From: Atopsyche davidsoni
Taxonomy: Eukaryota; Arthropoda; Insecta; Trichoptera; Hydrobiosidae
Direction: 5' to 3'
Assembly (NCBI GenBank): GCA_022113835.1
Contig: JAILWY010000027.1
Span: 5,210,501 to 5,274,500, forward strand
Length of the DNA stretch: 64,000 nucleotides
The notes beneath the pieces are model-generated. The model saw nothing but the letters and a program-made list of their open reading frames with translations, was not told where the DNA came from and ran no database searches. Of this stretch, positions 13,501 to 28,600 are shown piece by piece. Position numbers and translations under genes: made by a program. Positions within the stretch are counted from its first letter, which is position 1; every line of letters starts with the position of its first letter.

Positions 13501-16500
13501 TATTACTGTATCCACTATTCTCCAAACAAGTACTTTGAGCGCTTGTGGCACTGAAAAATAATAATTTTTAATTAAATCAAATATTATAATTTTTTGTGTC
13601 TTGTAACAAAACGGGTCTACTCTTTTACAATAGAAGGTGACAGATGGTCGCGAAACCAAGCGGTCAAAAATTCGGATCGTCGGGCTGTCAGGGGCTGTTC
13701 AGGTGAACGAGACCCCCCGAGGGTGTAAAAATTGATAAAATATTCTGTAAAAAGCAGAAAACAGTTTTAAAAAAACTGCCACACCCCAATCGAGACGGCT
13801 TTCGTAGTTTTTTTAACCACCCTCCACGGTGCAATCAATGTAACTAGAAAAAGGCAAAAACTCAAATGATTTTAAATTTTACAATGTCATGTGGTGTTGG
13901 CATCGTAATTTTTTATAGTTTTTTTTTGCGTGTTTTTATACAGAGATTTATTTATGATCATTCCTAAAGGAAAAAAATATACTTCAGTTTAAATATCCAT
14001 TAACATTTTAGATGGTTTGAACTTTAAAATCGTGCGACGTCTATGTTGAAATTACTTGTTTGGTATCTTAAATTTATTCATGCGACATTCATGTTAAATG
14101 ATATAGTTTTATAATTTTGGACTTCAATTAAATTATTAAAAAAAATGATTTAGCCTATTACATGAGAATTCTCATTTTTAAAATAATTATTTAAAATAGC
14201 AAAAAAAATGACTATATTCTTGATACTTGAATTTCAAAGACTTCCGTCTAATAATTTTGACTTTTTATAATCACTGGCGTTTTGACTTGCGCCTATTATC
14301 TCTCATCCTATAATCACTGACTAGGTCTTGTAATTTTGTGAAAAAATCCGTTTTTATTAAAGAAGTGTACTTTCTGAAAGATACCCAGTGTGATTAAACC
14401 TGTTAGTATTCTGAGCGAGCTCTAACAAAGTAAGAATTACTCTACTTCGAGAAAACTTATTAATTTCTTAGACGTAACTTTTTAAAGTACCCGGGGAGTC
14501 TTTTAAATAAATTGTATGTGAAAAAAGAACCGCTTTTATCAATTATTCGCAAACAATTGAAATGTATACACAAATACTTATCACAACAGATTTGATTTAA
14601 AAAATAAGACATTCATGCGGATATTCAATAAGACTACATTCATTTATCAAACTTTGGAATATATTCTACCCAAATACAAAAGAATGTAAAATTCTAAGTC
14701 TAACGTAGCATTTTATTGGTTCTTTTCAACACTAAGTATTCTGGTCTTTAGGCCTTCATTCACAAGGAGTTCAGATTCATAATAGAGGGTTTTTCGACCC
14801 TTTCAGACCCTATTGTAGAGCCTGCGAACTAAAAAAGTGAAAACCTGAATCCCTGAGGGGCGGCCTCAGTGTGAGGGCCTGAAAATTCGTAGAGAAACAA
14901 AATACTTGTGAATATAAAACCATTTTTACCTGAAACACAAGGCACTGCTAGAAACACATGAAAAATTCCATTACCATCCCAGCCGCATGAGTGTAAAAAA
15001 TATTGAATTACAGTACTTTAGTGTATTGCGTACCACATGAAACGAAAATGTAGCCTTTGAAAATCCATGTATTTGTATAAAAATTAACAAATTGATGAAA
15101 AAAAGTATTTTCTAAAACGTTCAAATAATTAAAAATGAGCAAATAACAACAACATCTTACAACCAAATAAGTCTGTTGCTTAAAATGCTTAAATCGTTTT
15201 TATTATTTATGTAATTTACACTGTCGATATTTAATTTTTTTTTTGAAGTGGCCATATCAGACGTTCAAATATAACGCGATGAAAATAAAATACACATTCA
15301 TTCACTTGTGAAGTCAGTGTTACTGAAGAAAAATGGAAGAGCATTGAAATATATTATATATGAAACAAGCCGCAAAATAGTGTGAGATATACAACATTAC
15401 ATTTCAAATACTGAAGATATATGTAAAATAAAGTAAATTATGAAAGTAAAAAATAAGTATTCAGCCATTGAAACGCTTTGATAAAAAAAAATAACAAATC
15501 ACTTCTTGGGACTTCCTTCGCCAATCTCAGCTCTCATTTGCGAGAATTAAGCAACATATTTCAAAGTAAATTAAATAACGTGTATTTTAAATTAAAATAA
15601 AACGGAATGAATTCATAATCTGATCAAAGCGGCGCCTCCATTAATTTTAACCGTCTTGTTATTCCCTCTCATTAATTTGTCCGCAGAAGCGCGAGCATGT
15701 TGACAAGTCACGAATTATTTTGGGGTTTATAATCAACCGCCCTGCGTTAGGGGAAGGTGGGGTGCGCACGGCCGGCACGAGGACGCCGGGGGAGAGCGCG
15801 GAGCTGTGAGACCGCAACCATGTCGCGTCTGAGGGATAAAGTGTCGGTAAAGTGGAGTGCCGATAAGGTCATGTAGGAGACAAAGGCTTTATGTTCACCC
15901 CGCTGGGAAAATATTCAAGTTGAAAAAAAGAAATGTACCCATTACAGAGTAACCCACGACTGCGTAAATGCCGAGTTGTTTTACCCAACTCAAAATAAGC
16001 GTAACATCTATAGTGACATTTATGTTTCGTGCGTGAATTTTAATTACATAAAATTATATAATTGTGTTTTTCGATTATATTTTCTGTAACGTGGCATCAA
16101 TTTTTTATATTCTATTTCAAAGTATCCATCGCGATAGGGTGAGAAAGGTTCGAAGGCTTTAACACTTTCACGTCTGTTTGTACTCCGGACTTCTTTTCAG
16201 ATGTAAATCGCAGTACACGACAAAAAGCGTGAAGAGAGCGCCGTCTTCCCAAAGGCGAAAAGTATGCCATTTTTAAAAGGTATATTTATATTTGTACATA
16301 GTCAATAATATATATAATGCACAAAAAATATTAATTCATTTTAAGCAAAAAAATTCTGGTAATTGGGTCGAATTGGGGAAAATATGCAACGAATAATTAT
16401 TTTTAATAGCAACATTAAAATGTACATTTATAGCTAAAAATTGCAAACAACAGGTTAGAATACGAAAAATATCAGTTAGGGTCCGAACTAAGATTAATAA

Positions 16501-19500
16501 GATTTTAATGGATCAACAATATCTAATTTAAATTTTAATGATTTTTTTAAAAATTGACCAATTAGAATTTCCCAAATTTGACCGTATTACAAAAATTCTT
16601 TATAAAAAATAGAAATATCAAAGTCAATGTGATCGTTGGTATTGAATTTCATTGACCATTGCTTCGTAATTAGGAAGGTATGATGATATTCTTGCTTGAA
16701 AGCAATCATCAAGGTCTGTATGTCGAGATCTTGATTTTATGATATTCATTGTTGAAAACAATGGTTCACACAAGTATGTGCAATAGAAAAACAATTTAAA
16801 ATTTTGTATGCTGCCATTGTAAAGAATGGAAAATTTGTATGTCAACTATATTCTAGAAGTCCTCAACTGATATTTATTATAATTATTGTTATTTTGAAAA
16901 TTTTAACGATGTAATTATTTTTGCTTATATTTCGGTGTTTAATTAACGTCCTATCGAAAAAATATCAAAGACACTTTCAAATAGCTTTCACCTTACTCGT
17001 ACTACCGCAAAAATATCAGATAGACTTTCACATACCTTTCACTTCACTTTTACTAACGCAAAAATGTCAGAGACACTTTCACATAGGTTACACTTCACTT
17101 TCACTACTAAAAAAATAACAAAAAGACTTTCACGTAGTTTTCTCCTCACATTTATCAACGCAAAAATATCAAAGACACTTTTACATAGCTTTCACCTCAC
17201 TTTTATCATCGCAAAAATATCATATACACTTTCAGATAGCTTTTAATATTTTTAGTAACATACGATTTAACGTAACTTTTATTGTTTAACGTAACGATAT
17301 AAGACTATGAAAATTTGCTCCTGACTCGCTAAACAGAGTCAAGCTTAGAAACCAAAAATAAACTAATTCGTCAAACTTTTTTGTAACGTTAAGTATATTT
17401 AGGTGAAGGATAAAAGAGTGCGGCATATAAAATTAGTTTGGAAACGGAAAACAACTGGTATGAATATTTATATCGAGTACCGCAATATTCCAATAACCCA
17501 AAATACGTCAAGGGAAAGACCATAAGGTTTATATTTGAAGTACGGCCCATATTTATATTCCAGCTTAGTATGAAGCTCTCTTTTTGAACCCTTACGCGAT
17601 TGTGTTCAAATGAAAAACCAGGACAAGGCGTAAAATTAGACCCAATCCATGTCTAGCTGAAGTTGGAGATGCCTGATGCTTGTTATGCTGAATTCGAATA
17701 TATATTATATAAGGGGTGCTTGTATAATTTTGATAAGCCGAGCTTTGGGGGTTGATCGCCAAACATTTCGTTAAACACAACAAGAATTTGTATGTTTGAT
17801 GAAAAACGTGTTTTCATACAAAACGTGTTTTTACTTTAAATTTGAGTTGGATTGAAAGTTACCTAATAGCATATCATTGTAATTATTTATTTATATATTT
17901 GAAAATTAAGAAAAAAATTATGTGAAGTACGAAGGCGTATATAAAGAAATTTATAAAAATATGATTTTACCTTCTATTGTCTTCTAAGAAATATCAGTAA
18001 GAGTTTTATATCTACGATAGACATACGGTTTTATATCTCGTGAGTAACATCAAGGTTTTATTATTGGCCTTATAAAGGAGGAGAAATAAAACGCCAAGGA
18101 TCCTTAAAGCAGTGTAAGTAATGATCTCGCAAATCCTTAGCTTCTTTTCTTAGCCCTAAAGGGAATGCCGGATATCTTCGAAGAATTCCCGATTAGAAAT
18201 ATCAATAATTAGAACATACTGTTTGACCTTGTGCAGAATACTTCTTTCATTAAAATTATTTCTTTAATATACTTGTAATTAATTATATTTAGAAATAAAC
18301 GCAATTGGTACAAAAGTGATAAGAATTATAAAAAGCACACAAATCCGCGTCACGTCAACGTCAAAACAAGATTTAGAAGCAGATATATTTCATTATTTAT
18401 TCAAAACATGACAGATGGAGTTTAATCTTAGTACAAAGCAGTCATTTGCTTTTATTTTTAAAATTACGTAATATTAATCTAATTGTTTGATCTAACTCAC
18501 AATACGGTTAAAAACAACAGTTGAACAAGGCATTAAAAAAATATTTGAAAACTACCACAAATCATAAACAGAAACAAACATGTAAAATAAAAATAAGTCT
18601 TTACGGTCTTTTTTTAATTTTAATTGTTATAATTACAATGAAACCAGAAATAATTTTTTTTTTTAAATAAAATGTTTGCGATATAAAGGTTTTGTGTTAA
18701 AATATTATAACTTCTATGTAAAAGATAGCTTCTTGTGGAACAATAATACCAGCTTTTAAGATGATCATTAAAATGTATCCCGTGGAGAATTGGGCCGTGC
18801 CCTCGAAACAAAGCCTTGTTTGACCCCAAAACAAAAACCCTTATCTCAATGATTACTTAGTATCGGTATATATATATATATATATTTATATAAAGTAAAT
18901 ACTTTATATTTATAAAAGTACGTGTGTCTACTGGTTACTTGGTTACTTGTCCTTATTCTTAATTATCTGCTAATAGGGCGACTAACTCAATTGAGTTGTA
19001 ATTTCTTAAAAGGTAGTCCAAAGTAAAGGAATCATCGCGCAGGTGTTCCTGACAAAATGCCTTTTATAACGTATATAAATAAGAACTTAAGTCGCAAATA
19101 ACTGCCTTGTATCTATTTCAAGACAGCGAAGAGAGCGCGCCGCAGGGACAGGCAGAAACATTTTTTCGGATATTTTAATTCTCATAATGTCACTTTAACT
19201 TTTCTTTATCGCCTTGTCTTGGAAAAGATAAGGACCCCGAATGGAAGTTTAAGTACTAGTAATAAAAAATTAGAATATAGGCTGCCACCTACATTAGGCT
19301 TAAAAGCGATCCTTAAAGGCTACGTGCGCTTCTGTCCCATCAAAGAAGCAGCTAATTCTAACTGCCATAAAATAAATAAAACTTTAGAGCCATCTGAATG
19401 ATTTTTTATTTATTTAAGAAGTTTTCTTAGCAGTCAATCTGAAAGTTAACATCAAAGTTTTCAGCAAATTGAAAAATATTTTAAATTTACTAAGCAAAGT

Positions 19501-22500
19501 AATCAGAGATTTTTACGTATTTTTAGGTAGTTTTGTTTTTTTTTTTCGTCTTCATTTGAATACACAAGATGGCAAAACGAGTCTCGATAAAAACAAAAAC
19601 GTGGAAAAATCGCAAAAAGAACTTTTTGCATTGCAAACCTCAAGTCAGCGTACTTAATCTACTGATGATATAGAACTACCGTCTGAAGTATCTTTCTCCA
19701 TAAAATACATTCACAGTCCATCGTAAAAACTTGACTTAACTTCTAAGTGGCTTTTACCTCATACAGGAGAGCAAATGAAACTTAATTTTTACTGAGAGTT
19801 CCTCCAAAGCCTGCAGGCAGTGCCTCCTAACCTCGGGTTGGTCGCTGTCTTCGGGTAAATTATAAAAGTTCAACTCCACGAACGAGTTGCTAGAATATAA
19901 GAAAGTCCGGTTTGTTTCAGAGTCAAGGGTCGCGCAAAATTAAAGCGGTGAGACTTTAACAGATTCCAACATACTACATCTCGGTTAATAAAGGTCTTGA
20001 GAATAAGGTTCGTCAGATACTTTAAAAAAGTATAAGTAAAAAATCTTGAAAGCTTATTTATTTTACCTTGTATACTTCTTACTTAGTAATTACTACAAAA
20101 ATATAAGTCTCTCATATTAATGTCTTTTGTTATAAATTGTTTTACTGTTTCAAGAATCTGCTTACGATATGCTATTTTTCTATCTACGATAGTGATTTTA
20201 ATAATTATTTTTATTCACTCTGCTAACATATTGTTTTATAGATAAATTTTTAGTAAAATTTTAAAGGAAAGTCGCCAATAGTTGGGTGCTATGTACTTTA
20301 TAATTTAATGTTTCGAGTTGTATTCTAGGATATGCTAATTTGAAATGTTAAACACAGAAAAAAAAAATTGCGGGGGTCAGCGAAAACGTTGCAAAAGATA
20401 ATTTAATTTTAAAGTCTACTATTGATTTAAAAATAGTTTCACCGCATATAATTAAAAAAAATATTATATATTTTATTTATGCATTGATGTTTTTTTTTAC
20501 ACATCTAACCTATATCGCTGCATCGAAAAAATATATGTCAATTCGTTCGATCGATCAATAGAACTTCAGGAATACAAAATCTAATATTACATCAAATCTA
20601 ACACATCGCAAAGGGTGCAAATAAATAAACCAGCGTGGAAAGCCGTAAGGTTGAGAAGCCTCCCTCGGGAGCGGGTCGGGCGCTGTCACGCTACGAGTGA
20701 AGACATGGGCGCCAAGTAAAATGAAGGGGGTTGGAGGGGCGCGGAACTTTGTTTCGGGTGGGGGGATGATTGATATTCCGTATATATCCGAACCCTGTAC
20801 AAGAAATGAAAAAGATGTCTGGCGGTTCGGCTACCACACTTTTTCCACACAAGTCGTGATTTCGACGAAGAACAAGCGATTGTAAAATTGACGGTACTTT
20901 CAAATGGCGTGTTTGTTTTTTTTTTTTTTGTAAATTTATGCGCATTTTTTGCGTTTGTTTTTATGCTTTACAGTTATTTCAACTCTTACCAAAGTCAATA
21001 TAGTATAAATAACAATAAACTAATAGTGCTCATTCTTTGAACTACGCGATAATAATACACAGCATTATACCTCTAATCCGATCAAATGTTTAATTGAACA
21101 GTACTTGAACATTTGAAACTGAAATTTTTTTGATAGCTAAAATACCTTTCAGCAAGGCTGGATAATCAGGAGGAGTGTCTCCTCTCTTGATTCCCGAAAT
21201 GTTTGAGAATCATTCTCATTGTTTCATACATAATTTTTTTTACAACAACTAGCTTATTTGAATATTTTCAAAGAGTGTTTTCAGTTCGAGTTATAACGTA
21301 ATGGACTCGTCCATTAAATCATGATTTTCATATGCACCCCCTCAGAGCGCGCTGGACTCAGTCGGGGGCACTCATAAACCAAATTCAACCCTTGTGTAAT
21401 TAGAGAGATAAAAACAAGCGAGCTTATTTTGCCCGGACACATTGACATTTTAGCATACGTGGAATGTCAAGAGCTTTCCGGGAATATCGATTTGTTGGTA
21501 TTCACAACACAGAAGTGTAGATGTGGATATTTTAATACGAAATGAAAATTATCGATTAATTCAATTAAAAAAATAGTTTGTCTTTAAAAAAACGTCTTGT
21601 GTTGTGATATTTTATTATTTTAAATAAAAATATGAAACACAAGCGCTGTGGCTCACAACTGGATGTGTAAAATGTGATGAATACCCTAAATGCATAAATT
21701 TGCTGTCAACATTTTAATTCAAATTAAATTTGTTTATTGATCCAGTAATTTTTTTTTAAATAACAGTTTTTCCCTATTTAAGTATGACATTTCGGCATAC
21801 GTATAATGTCAGTAGTTTTTAATAAAAATCGATTGACTCAAAACAGATACAAAAGACCTACTTATCGTTTTAATCAATAAAAATTAATACGTGTTAATTG
21901 ATTTGCAAAATATACTTGAAATACATGAAAATATATGAAAAGTAATCAATTCTTTATTTGTATCTTTGCTCTCAATTATGCGCTTGGTAAATTGCATAAA
22001 GAAAATAATTCAATTCCCCATTATTACTCGAAAGAGAATCGTTCAATACAATACTCTCTCTGAAATAATTGGCTACTAGAATGCAGCAATCTATATACAC
22101 GGTGCCTCAAAAGAAATCTTAAATAGAGAAACTGTTTGAAAATGTTTAGTTTATTTCAAAATAACTCATTCATTTTCTTTTTTCTTGAGTGTAAAAAAAT
22201 TATGAGACAATTTCTCAACATATATTATACGTCTCAGTCGTTTGTATACCCAAAAAATTATTCACTAACAATAATTGAAAACTCACCTCCAACAACGAGT
22301 GCAGCTGCCGATCTGCTAAAAGTCCCATGAAGAGGTCCTGGTCACACGATTGATCCTGCAGACAGTTGATGTCATCCAGGGACTCCAGGATAAGGTTCAC
22401 AGCTAGAACAAAAGTCCAATAAAAATGAGCAAAATATTAAATAATAAACAAAATATCTTAATCCATAAACCTTGTATTAAACTTGTTTTATAGACTATCG

Positions 22501-22615
22501 AATAATGCCAGAATATTGAAGCAATAAAAATAAACAGTCTTTACAAGCTGAGTGAATGACGATGGCATGCAGTTCAAAAGAAGAATAAAGCATGCTGAGT
22601 TTTTTTTAATGTATA

Positions 22616-22655
<40 letters not shown>

Positions 22656-25600
22656 TTTATTAAATTGCATTAAAATGCCAATATTAGCTTAAGTTTTTTT
22701 TTTAACATACCGCACTGACTTGCAAATAAAAATGTATATATAAAAAAAATATTCTAAGAGCATTTTGGATTCTAGATTGTATAAATGGATGTATGTTAAA
22801 CATTATAAGAATTACTTACATTCTAAATGAATAATATCGTAACAATACTATATTTACTAAACGCGTAATAATATCCAAGCCCGTTTGCATACGAATAGAT
22901 CAATACTAAAACACACTACAATACTAATGGACGATACGCCGACTGCGAAACGTACGAGTATTCTTTTGTTCAGGAAAAAAGATGTGCTGTTATGATTGCT
23001 TTTCCAATAACTCCGTTTCTCTTGTGAGTTGCCACCCCCCAACCCTGGCAAGAGTCGAAGATATCTTATTGGTTTATTTAATCGTGAGATAACACAATGT
23101 ATTCCCTCGCTCTTGGTCAAACAACCGCGTGGCTGCGTTAACAGAATTGGTAAAACAATATTAATCAAATAACTGCTTTATTTAACTTTCCTTCAAAGAA
23201 AAACGAACCTTATAAAAAATAATATTTTTATTTGATTTATTTACTAACCCAAAGTGAAGCGATGCATTACATTTTACTTTCACATTTCACATTTTGATAA
23301 TAAATATTATACATCAAAAATGACGATGAAGATTAAAGATGTACTAAGAATACTAAAGATTCACTTTAAAGGATTAATAGCACTGACTATCGTGGGTAAT
23401 TAAATTCACAATTTTTCAGGAGCACAAAGAAGCGTCTCGGGCGGCTTGAAAAGATGACAATACTGCTGTGGCCGTTCTTGTCAAATTCTTGCCATGACAA
23501 AAAAATATTCCACCGACCCATTTAGCCATTATTTAAAATATATTTTTGGTCTGGATTAATTTTTAGGAAAAAAGCGATTCCCATTTTTTCTGTTTTCAGA
23601 TTCTGAAAAACCTCGTCATCCGATCCAAAAAAATTGATTCGATTTAAAAATTATTATTATGACATGAATCGCTTAAAATTTATACGAACGCCATTAGTAA
23701 ATTTGCGTCATTCTTATACTATAAATAGAAAAAAAACTGCTTTATTTTTATGAACATAATAAATATTTTATTCAAATATATTTTTGAATGAATTTTTATC
23801 AAAAAATTTAGAAATTCCATAAATGAATTACTGAAATATTTTATGAAATAACTATCAAATAGTAATTATAAAACTTTCTGGTTAATAGCAAATCGTAAAT
23901 AAAAAATCTTAAATTTCGTAAATATTAGTATATTAATAAATCAAGTTTTACTATATTTAAATATTCGTTGATGTACTACAAAAAGATTTTTAAAAAAACC
24001 TGGGTGTTATTATAAAAAGGTGCAGTTTTCAAACGTTGTAATTTTACTTTCAAAATATTGAATTATTATAATAAACCTGATATAAAAAATTAATATTGCT
24101 TGTAGAATGCTACAAATCACATCTGCTTGTTTGAGTAAAGTTTGGCTGTAATATAATATTTTTTCATAGAATCAGTCGATAAATTGGTTTGTAAATCTGA
24201 TCTCCAGCGATGTCTCTTGCAACAGCTAGTACGTGAGCTCTGAGTTCGATAAGGTTGCCAAGTGGGCTACATTCTGGCCGCGACCCAAGAGATCCGCCGA
24301 TACCGAGAACACTCGTCTTCCACAGGAACCCATATCGACAAGGAGTTAAGTCGGCCAATTATATGGGCGGCCTTACAATCGCTCTGTTCGATTTTAGATA
24401 AAAACAGAACATATATTACGGGTAAAAAGAAAAAAATAATACATGAAATTTCTGGCATATTAAAAAAATGTAAAGAAACTGAACTGACGGATTATGACGC
24501 GTTTTGAAAAAGCTCACATCTCGGTTATCGGCCGACTATCTCAAATAGATAAAATAGAATGCATTAGAAATTAATTAAAATATATGTTATATCTATTAGG
24601 CAATCTACGTACGAAAACAAACAAAGATCTTCTCTTAAAAGTCAAGTTTTTTTGTTGAAGTTATTATACAGGTGTCCACGAAGAGTATCGAGTGAATGTG
24701 AATAGTGACCGTTATTGCGATATGCTGCGAAATTTTTTTTTGCAGGGATTGCAAGGTTTCAACTCAAGAACGTGGTTCCAACAAGACAACACTTGCCATA
24801 CATCCAATCAATCAGTCGAAGCTGTAAACGAATTATTCCCTAATAAGGTCATTTCACGTAGAGGTAACATCGACTGGCCTCCCAGAAGCCCCGACCTTAG
24901 CCCTCTTGACTATTTCGTATGGGGATACCTTAAACGTAGGGTTTATGAGAATAATCCGACGAACCTAACGGAATTGAAACAAAATATCAGGTCAGAAATG
25001 GCAGCAATATTGAGGGCTGTGTCAGCGAGTTATCAGCAATCTTCGTTCCAGATTAGAAGAGTGCTAGCAGCGTAATGGATAACATCATCTTTTCGAAATA
25101 ATTTTCCATTTTGTATTCTTATAATCAACAATTAAAAAAATACTTGATTACTAGTAGTTTTTGTTTTACTGAACTAACAAATACCCGATACTCTCTTTGG
25201 ACACACTGTATATCATCAGCATCTTATGTATTAATATAGATGTTCAAACTCTAAGCTTTTGTTTCTAGTCTTTATCCAATTACGTACACCAATCTCAATA
25301 CATAGTCATAAAATGCCATTTTAATCACATTTGTATTACTACATTATTATAAGGTACTGCACTTGCTGCACCAAAGATGTGATGTAAAAGATGCATGTTG
25401 ACATCAAAATACCTAGTTTGTGATATTTTTTGTTTCATCATCTTTTTTTCATCATCATTCAAATCATCTTTTCGAAATAATTTTCCATTTTGTATTCTTA
25501 TAATCAACAATTAAAAAAAAATACTTGATTACTAGTAGTTTTTATTTTACTGAACTATCAAATACCCGATACTCTATTTGGACACGCTATATGTGTGGAA

Positions 25601-28600
25601 ACGGTAATGGGTAGATATATGTGTGTTTCCGAGAAGCAGCTTCGCTTGCATAGACTAGGAGCTGATGGCGTACGTGTGCTTGTGGGGGTTGGTACAAACC
25701 TGAGGAGGTGGCCTCGTCGTCTCCGTAGTCCGAGAACCCATCAGTCGGTTCTCTGTCCGGGTCGTCCACGTCAGACCAGCGCGGGCTGGCCACGGCTGCG
25801 AGGACGGCGCCTCTCAGCTTGCGCCGCGCGTTGAACTTCTTCAGCTCCTCCACCGTGTCTCCGAGGTGGATGCGCATCTGCTTGTCTCTGTCCTGTTAGC
25901 CAAGCAATGATAGTTTCATAAGTGATAAGCAAGACAAGCGCGAGAAATTCAATTTCAGATAACCTCGGCGACGACAATAAGGTATTTTTTTCGTCACCGA
26001 AATCACTTCGAATTTTATGTCTTCGGTATTGACGCACGAATTCGCCAAAGTTCGTGAATCTTTGTGCACTCTATTAGGTACATTTTTAAACACTTTTTAT
26101 CTCGTAAATTTTTATTACAAATATTCGTTATATTATAAGTTTTCCGGACACATTACATTTAACACTTTCAGCCGAAAACTGGGGTCGGTATTATTATTAC
26201 AACAGGTACGCAGTTTCGCTACCCTGCCGGAGAGGTTAGCGCGTTACTTTTTACTTTACTTTCAATATTGCCAACTTTATTTACGTGACAAGTATGCCAC
26301 AACATGCGCCGACTCGCGGCTGTAACTTCTCTTCTTGAAGTTGCTACCGCGCAAAGATTGCTAACACTCACTGGGGCTTGTAGGGCCCTCGTGGTTTTTA
26401 TCTTGTTTAAGAACAAAAAAAAGATTTGTTTTCTATTTTTATAATCAACAAAAACACTATAAATTATTCCTCAACTCTATCCATAGTACAAATATTGGTT
26501 ATTCTTAATAACTCAATAATCAACGTAAATACTATTTAAATTCTTCGACCCCACCCATAATAAAAATAATAGTAATCTCAATTATGGAAACTCTGGAGAT
26601 CGGTCCTTTAATAACAAGTATTTTTGTCACTTGCACGGGTAAGACTTTAAATAAAATCCCCGATCGAATTCTAATGTGGTGATTCGCGTGAGATATCACC
26701 ATTTAAAAAATACAAATTTCATAACAAGCCCCACCATTGCGTGGCTGTTATCTCTTTTACACTCTAGATTCATTTTAATTTCAAAAACATCTTAAATCAA
26801 TGAATATAATTTATTCTTACGGTTGGATTGGCAACAACAAGTCTTCACAAAGTTTTTCTCACAGTGGTATCAAAAAGTCAAATAATATTTTATATAAATG
26901 GATATGTTCAATGTGTATGGTTGTGTATTTGTATCGAGGACACGTTATTAATCATTAAACGATAATGACAAGTCATCACAAAGTAAACGCTCTTTCTCGC
27001 AATGGTGTCATAGAGTTTAATAATATATCAACGGACATGTTTAATGTTTAAGGCTGTGTATCTATATCGAAGAGCCTCTTCTGAAGCGGGCACGTTAACC
27101 TCTCGGTGCCTTTGTCGCAGACGGTTACTCTCGTCTCGTGTGCGGTTAGAAATTGATTGGCCATCTCTCACTTCTCCCTTCTAGAAACGCGAGCTTTGTG
27201 ATTGATTGCGGTACAGAAGCTCATTTTCGCCGGTCTCAGGTATTTCCATAAATATTGAATCGCTTTCAGACCATCCTTACCGACAATTTATTGCGCAATT
27301 TGCGCAGAAAAAAAAAAACACTTTGTCGAGTGTTATGTGTGTTTAACTTGGCTTTATTGTACTTTGATTCTAAAGTTCGGACTAATTTATTATGTGTAAA
27401 GGCAGCTTTAAATTGATTTTCGTTCGCAATAAATACGGATTCAAAGTTTTAATCTAATGATTTATTTTTATAAAATTTATTTCATATTTGTATGAATAGG
27501 ATTCGTGTGACCCGTTTTTGATTTTTTTAAATTTATAATCAATATTTTTGCTTTATTTAAGTAATATTTTAATTAACTAAATCTTAATATTACTGCTGTC
27601 ACATCATAAATATACAAGTATTAATAATGGACGTATAAATTTATAACTAAGCAGAAGTGTCGACTGAGTTGCTATTAAAAAAATCGAGTCAAACTTAACC
27701 CTTGTTTTTAATATTTTTAAACTATTTTTATAACTATTGATTTGTTCGTAGATTTTGGGAGCCATTGTTATGAGTCAATTCAGTTTATCGGGTATTGCGG
27801 TGCTTGAGGTTTTCATTATTTTGTAGTTTACAGACAAGGAGCAGAATAAAACAAGCAAACAAACTCTTGAGATAGTTCCTTAGAGAATTGAAAACGAATT
27901 TACTTATGATTAGATTATGCCTTTAAATATTGTCATTATTATGAACGTGTCCATGTTATGACATAAAATATAAAATACGCACCCTCAGCCACCTGTGGTT
28001 GAGTACTTCTTGGATGGTGATTCTATGCGAATGGTCAACAGTCAGCATTCTCTGCACCAGGTCCTTGGCTGCATCACTGATGCATTCCCAGTTGGGCGAG
28101 TCGAACTGCAATCGGTGATAACATCTTATTAAAAATCATGTACTGTATGATAAGCATTATTACTCAGTGTTCTCCAAAACTCATATTGAAAGTATAAAAG
28201 TGCACAATTTTTGTGAATGCTTTTGCTTTTCAAAGATTTCTTCAGACTAATATTCCCCTGAAGAGCAAAAGTACTCGCAAACAATAAATTTTGTTGAGCT
28301 TGTCTACCGTGGAAATCTAGCGGATTTTCGGGTTTTTTTTAATGAATTTTCAGTTGTTTTTTTTGTGTGAAGGCTTGCATTATAGGTGACCCACCCTCAG
28401 CCTCCCTCGACAGACGCTCTCGAAGAGACGGTCCCTGGTGCCATTGAAGGGCAGAGCGCCGCTCAGCAACACGTGCAGCAGGACGCCAGCCGACCACACG
28501 TCCACCGGCTTCCCGTACAGCTGGTTGGACACCACTTCCGGTGCCATGTAGTGAGGAGTTCCTATCCGGCCTGCCAATAAACACAACACATAGCATTAGC

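Noticed and set aside
24164..24507. Overlapping open frames on both strands just before the mariner element
   Set aside because: No transposase or other motif, and they lie outside the terminal repeats.
25595..25834. Plus-strand ORF rich in Arg
   Set aside because: Antisense shadow of the calmodulin-tail CASK exon.
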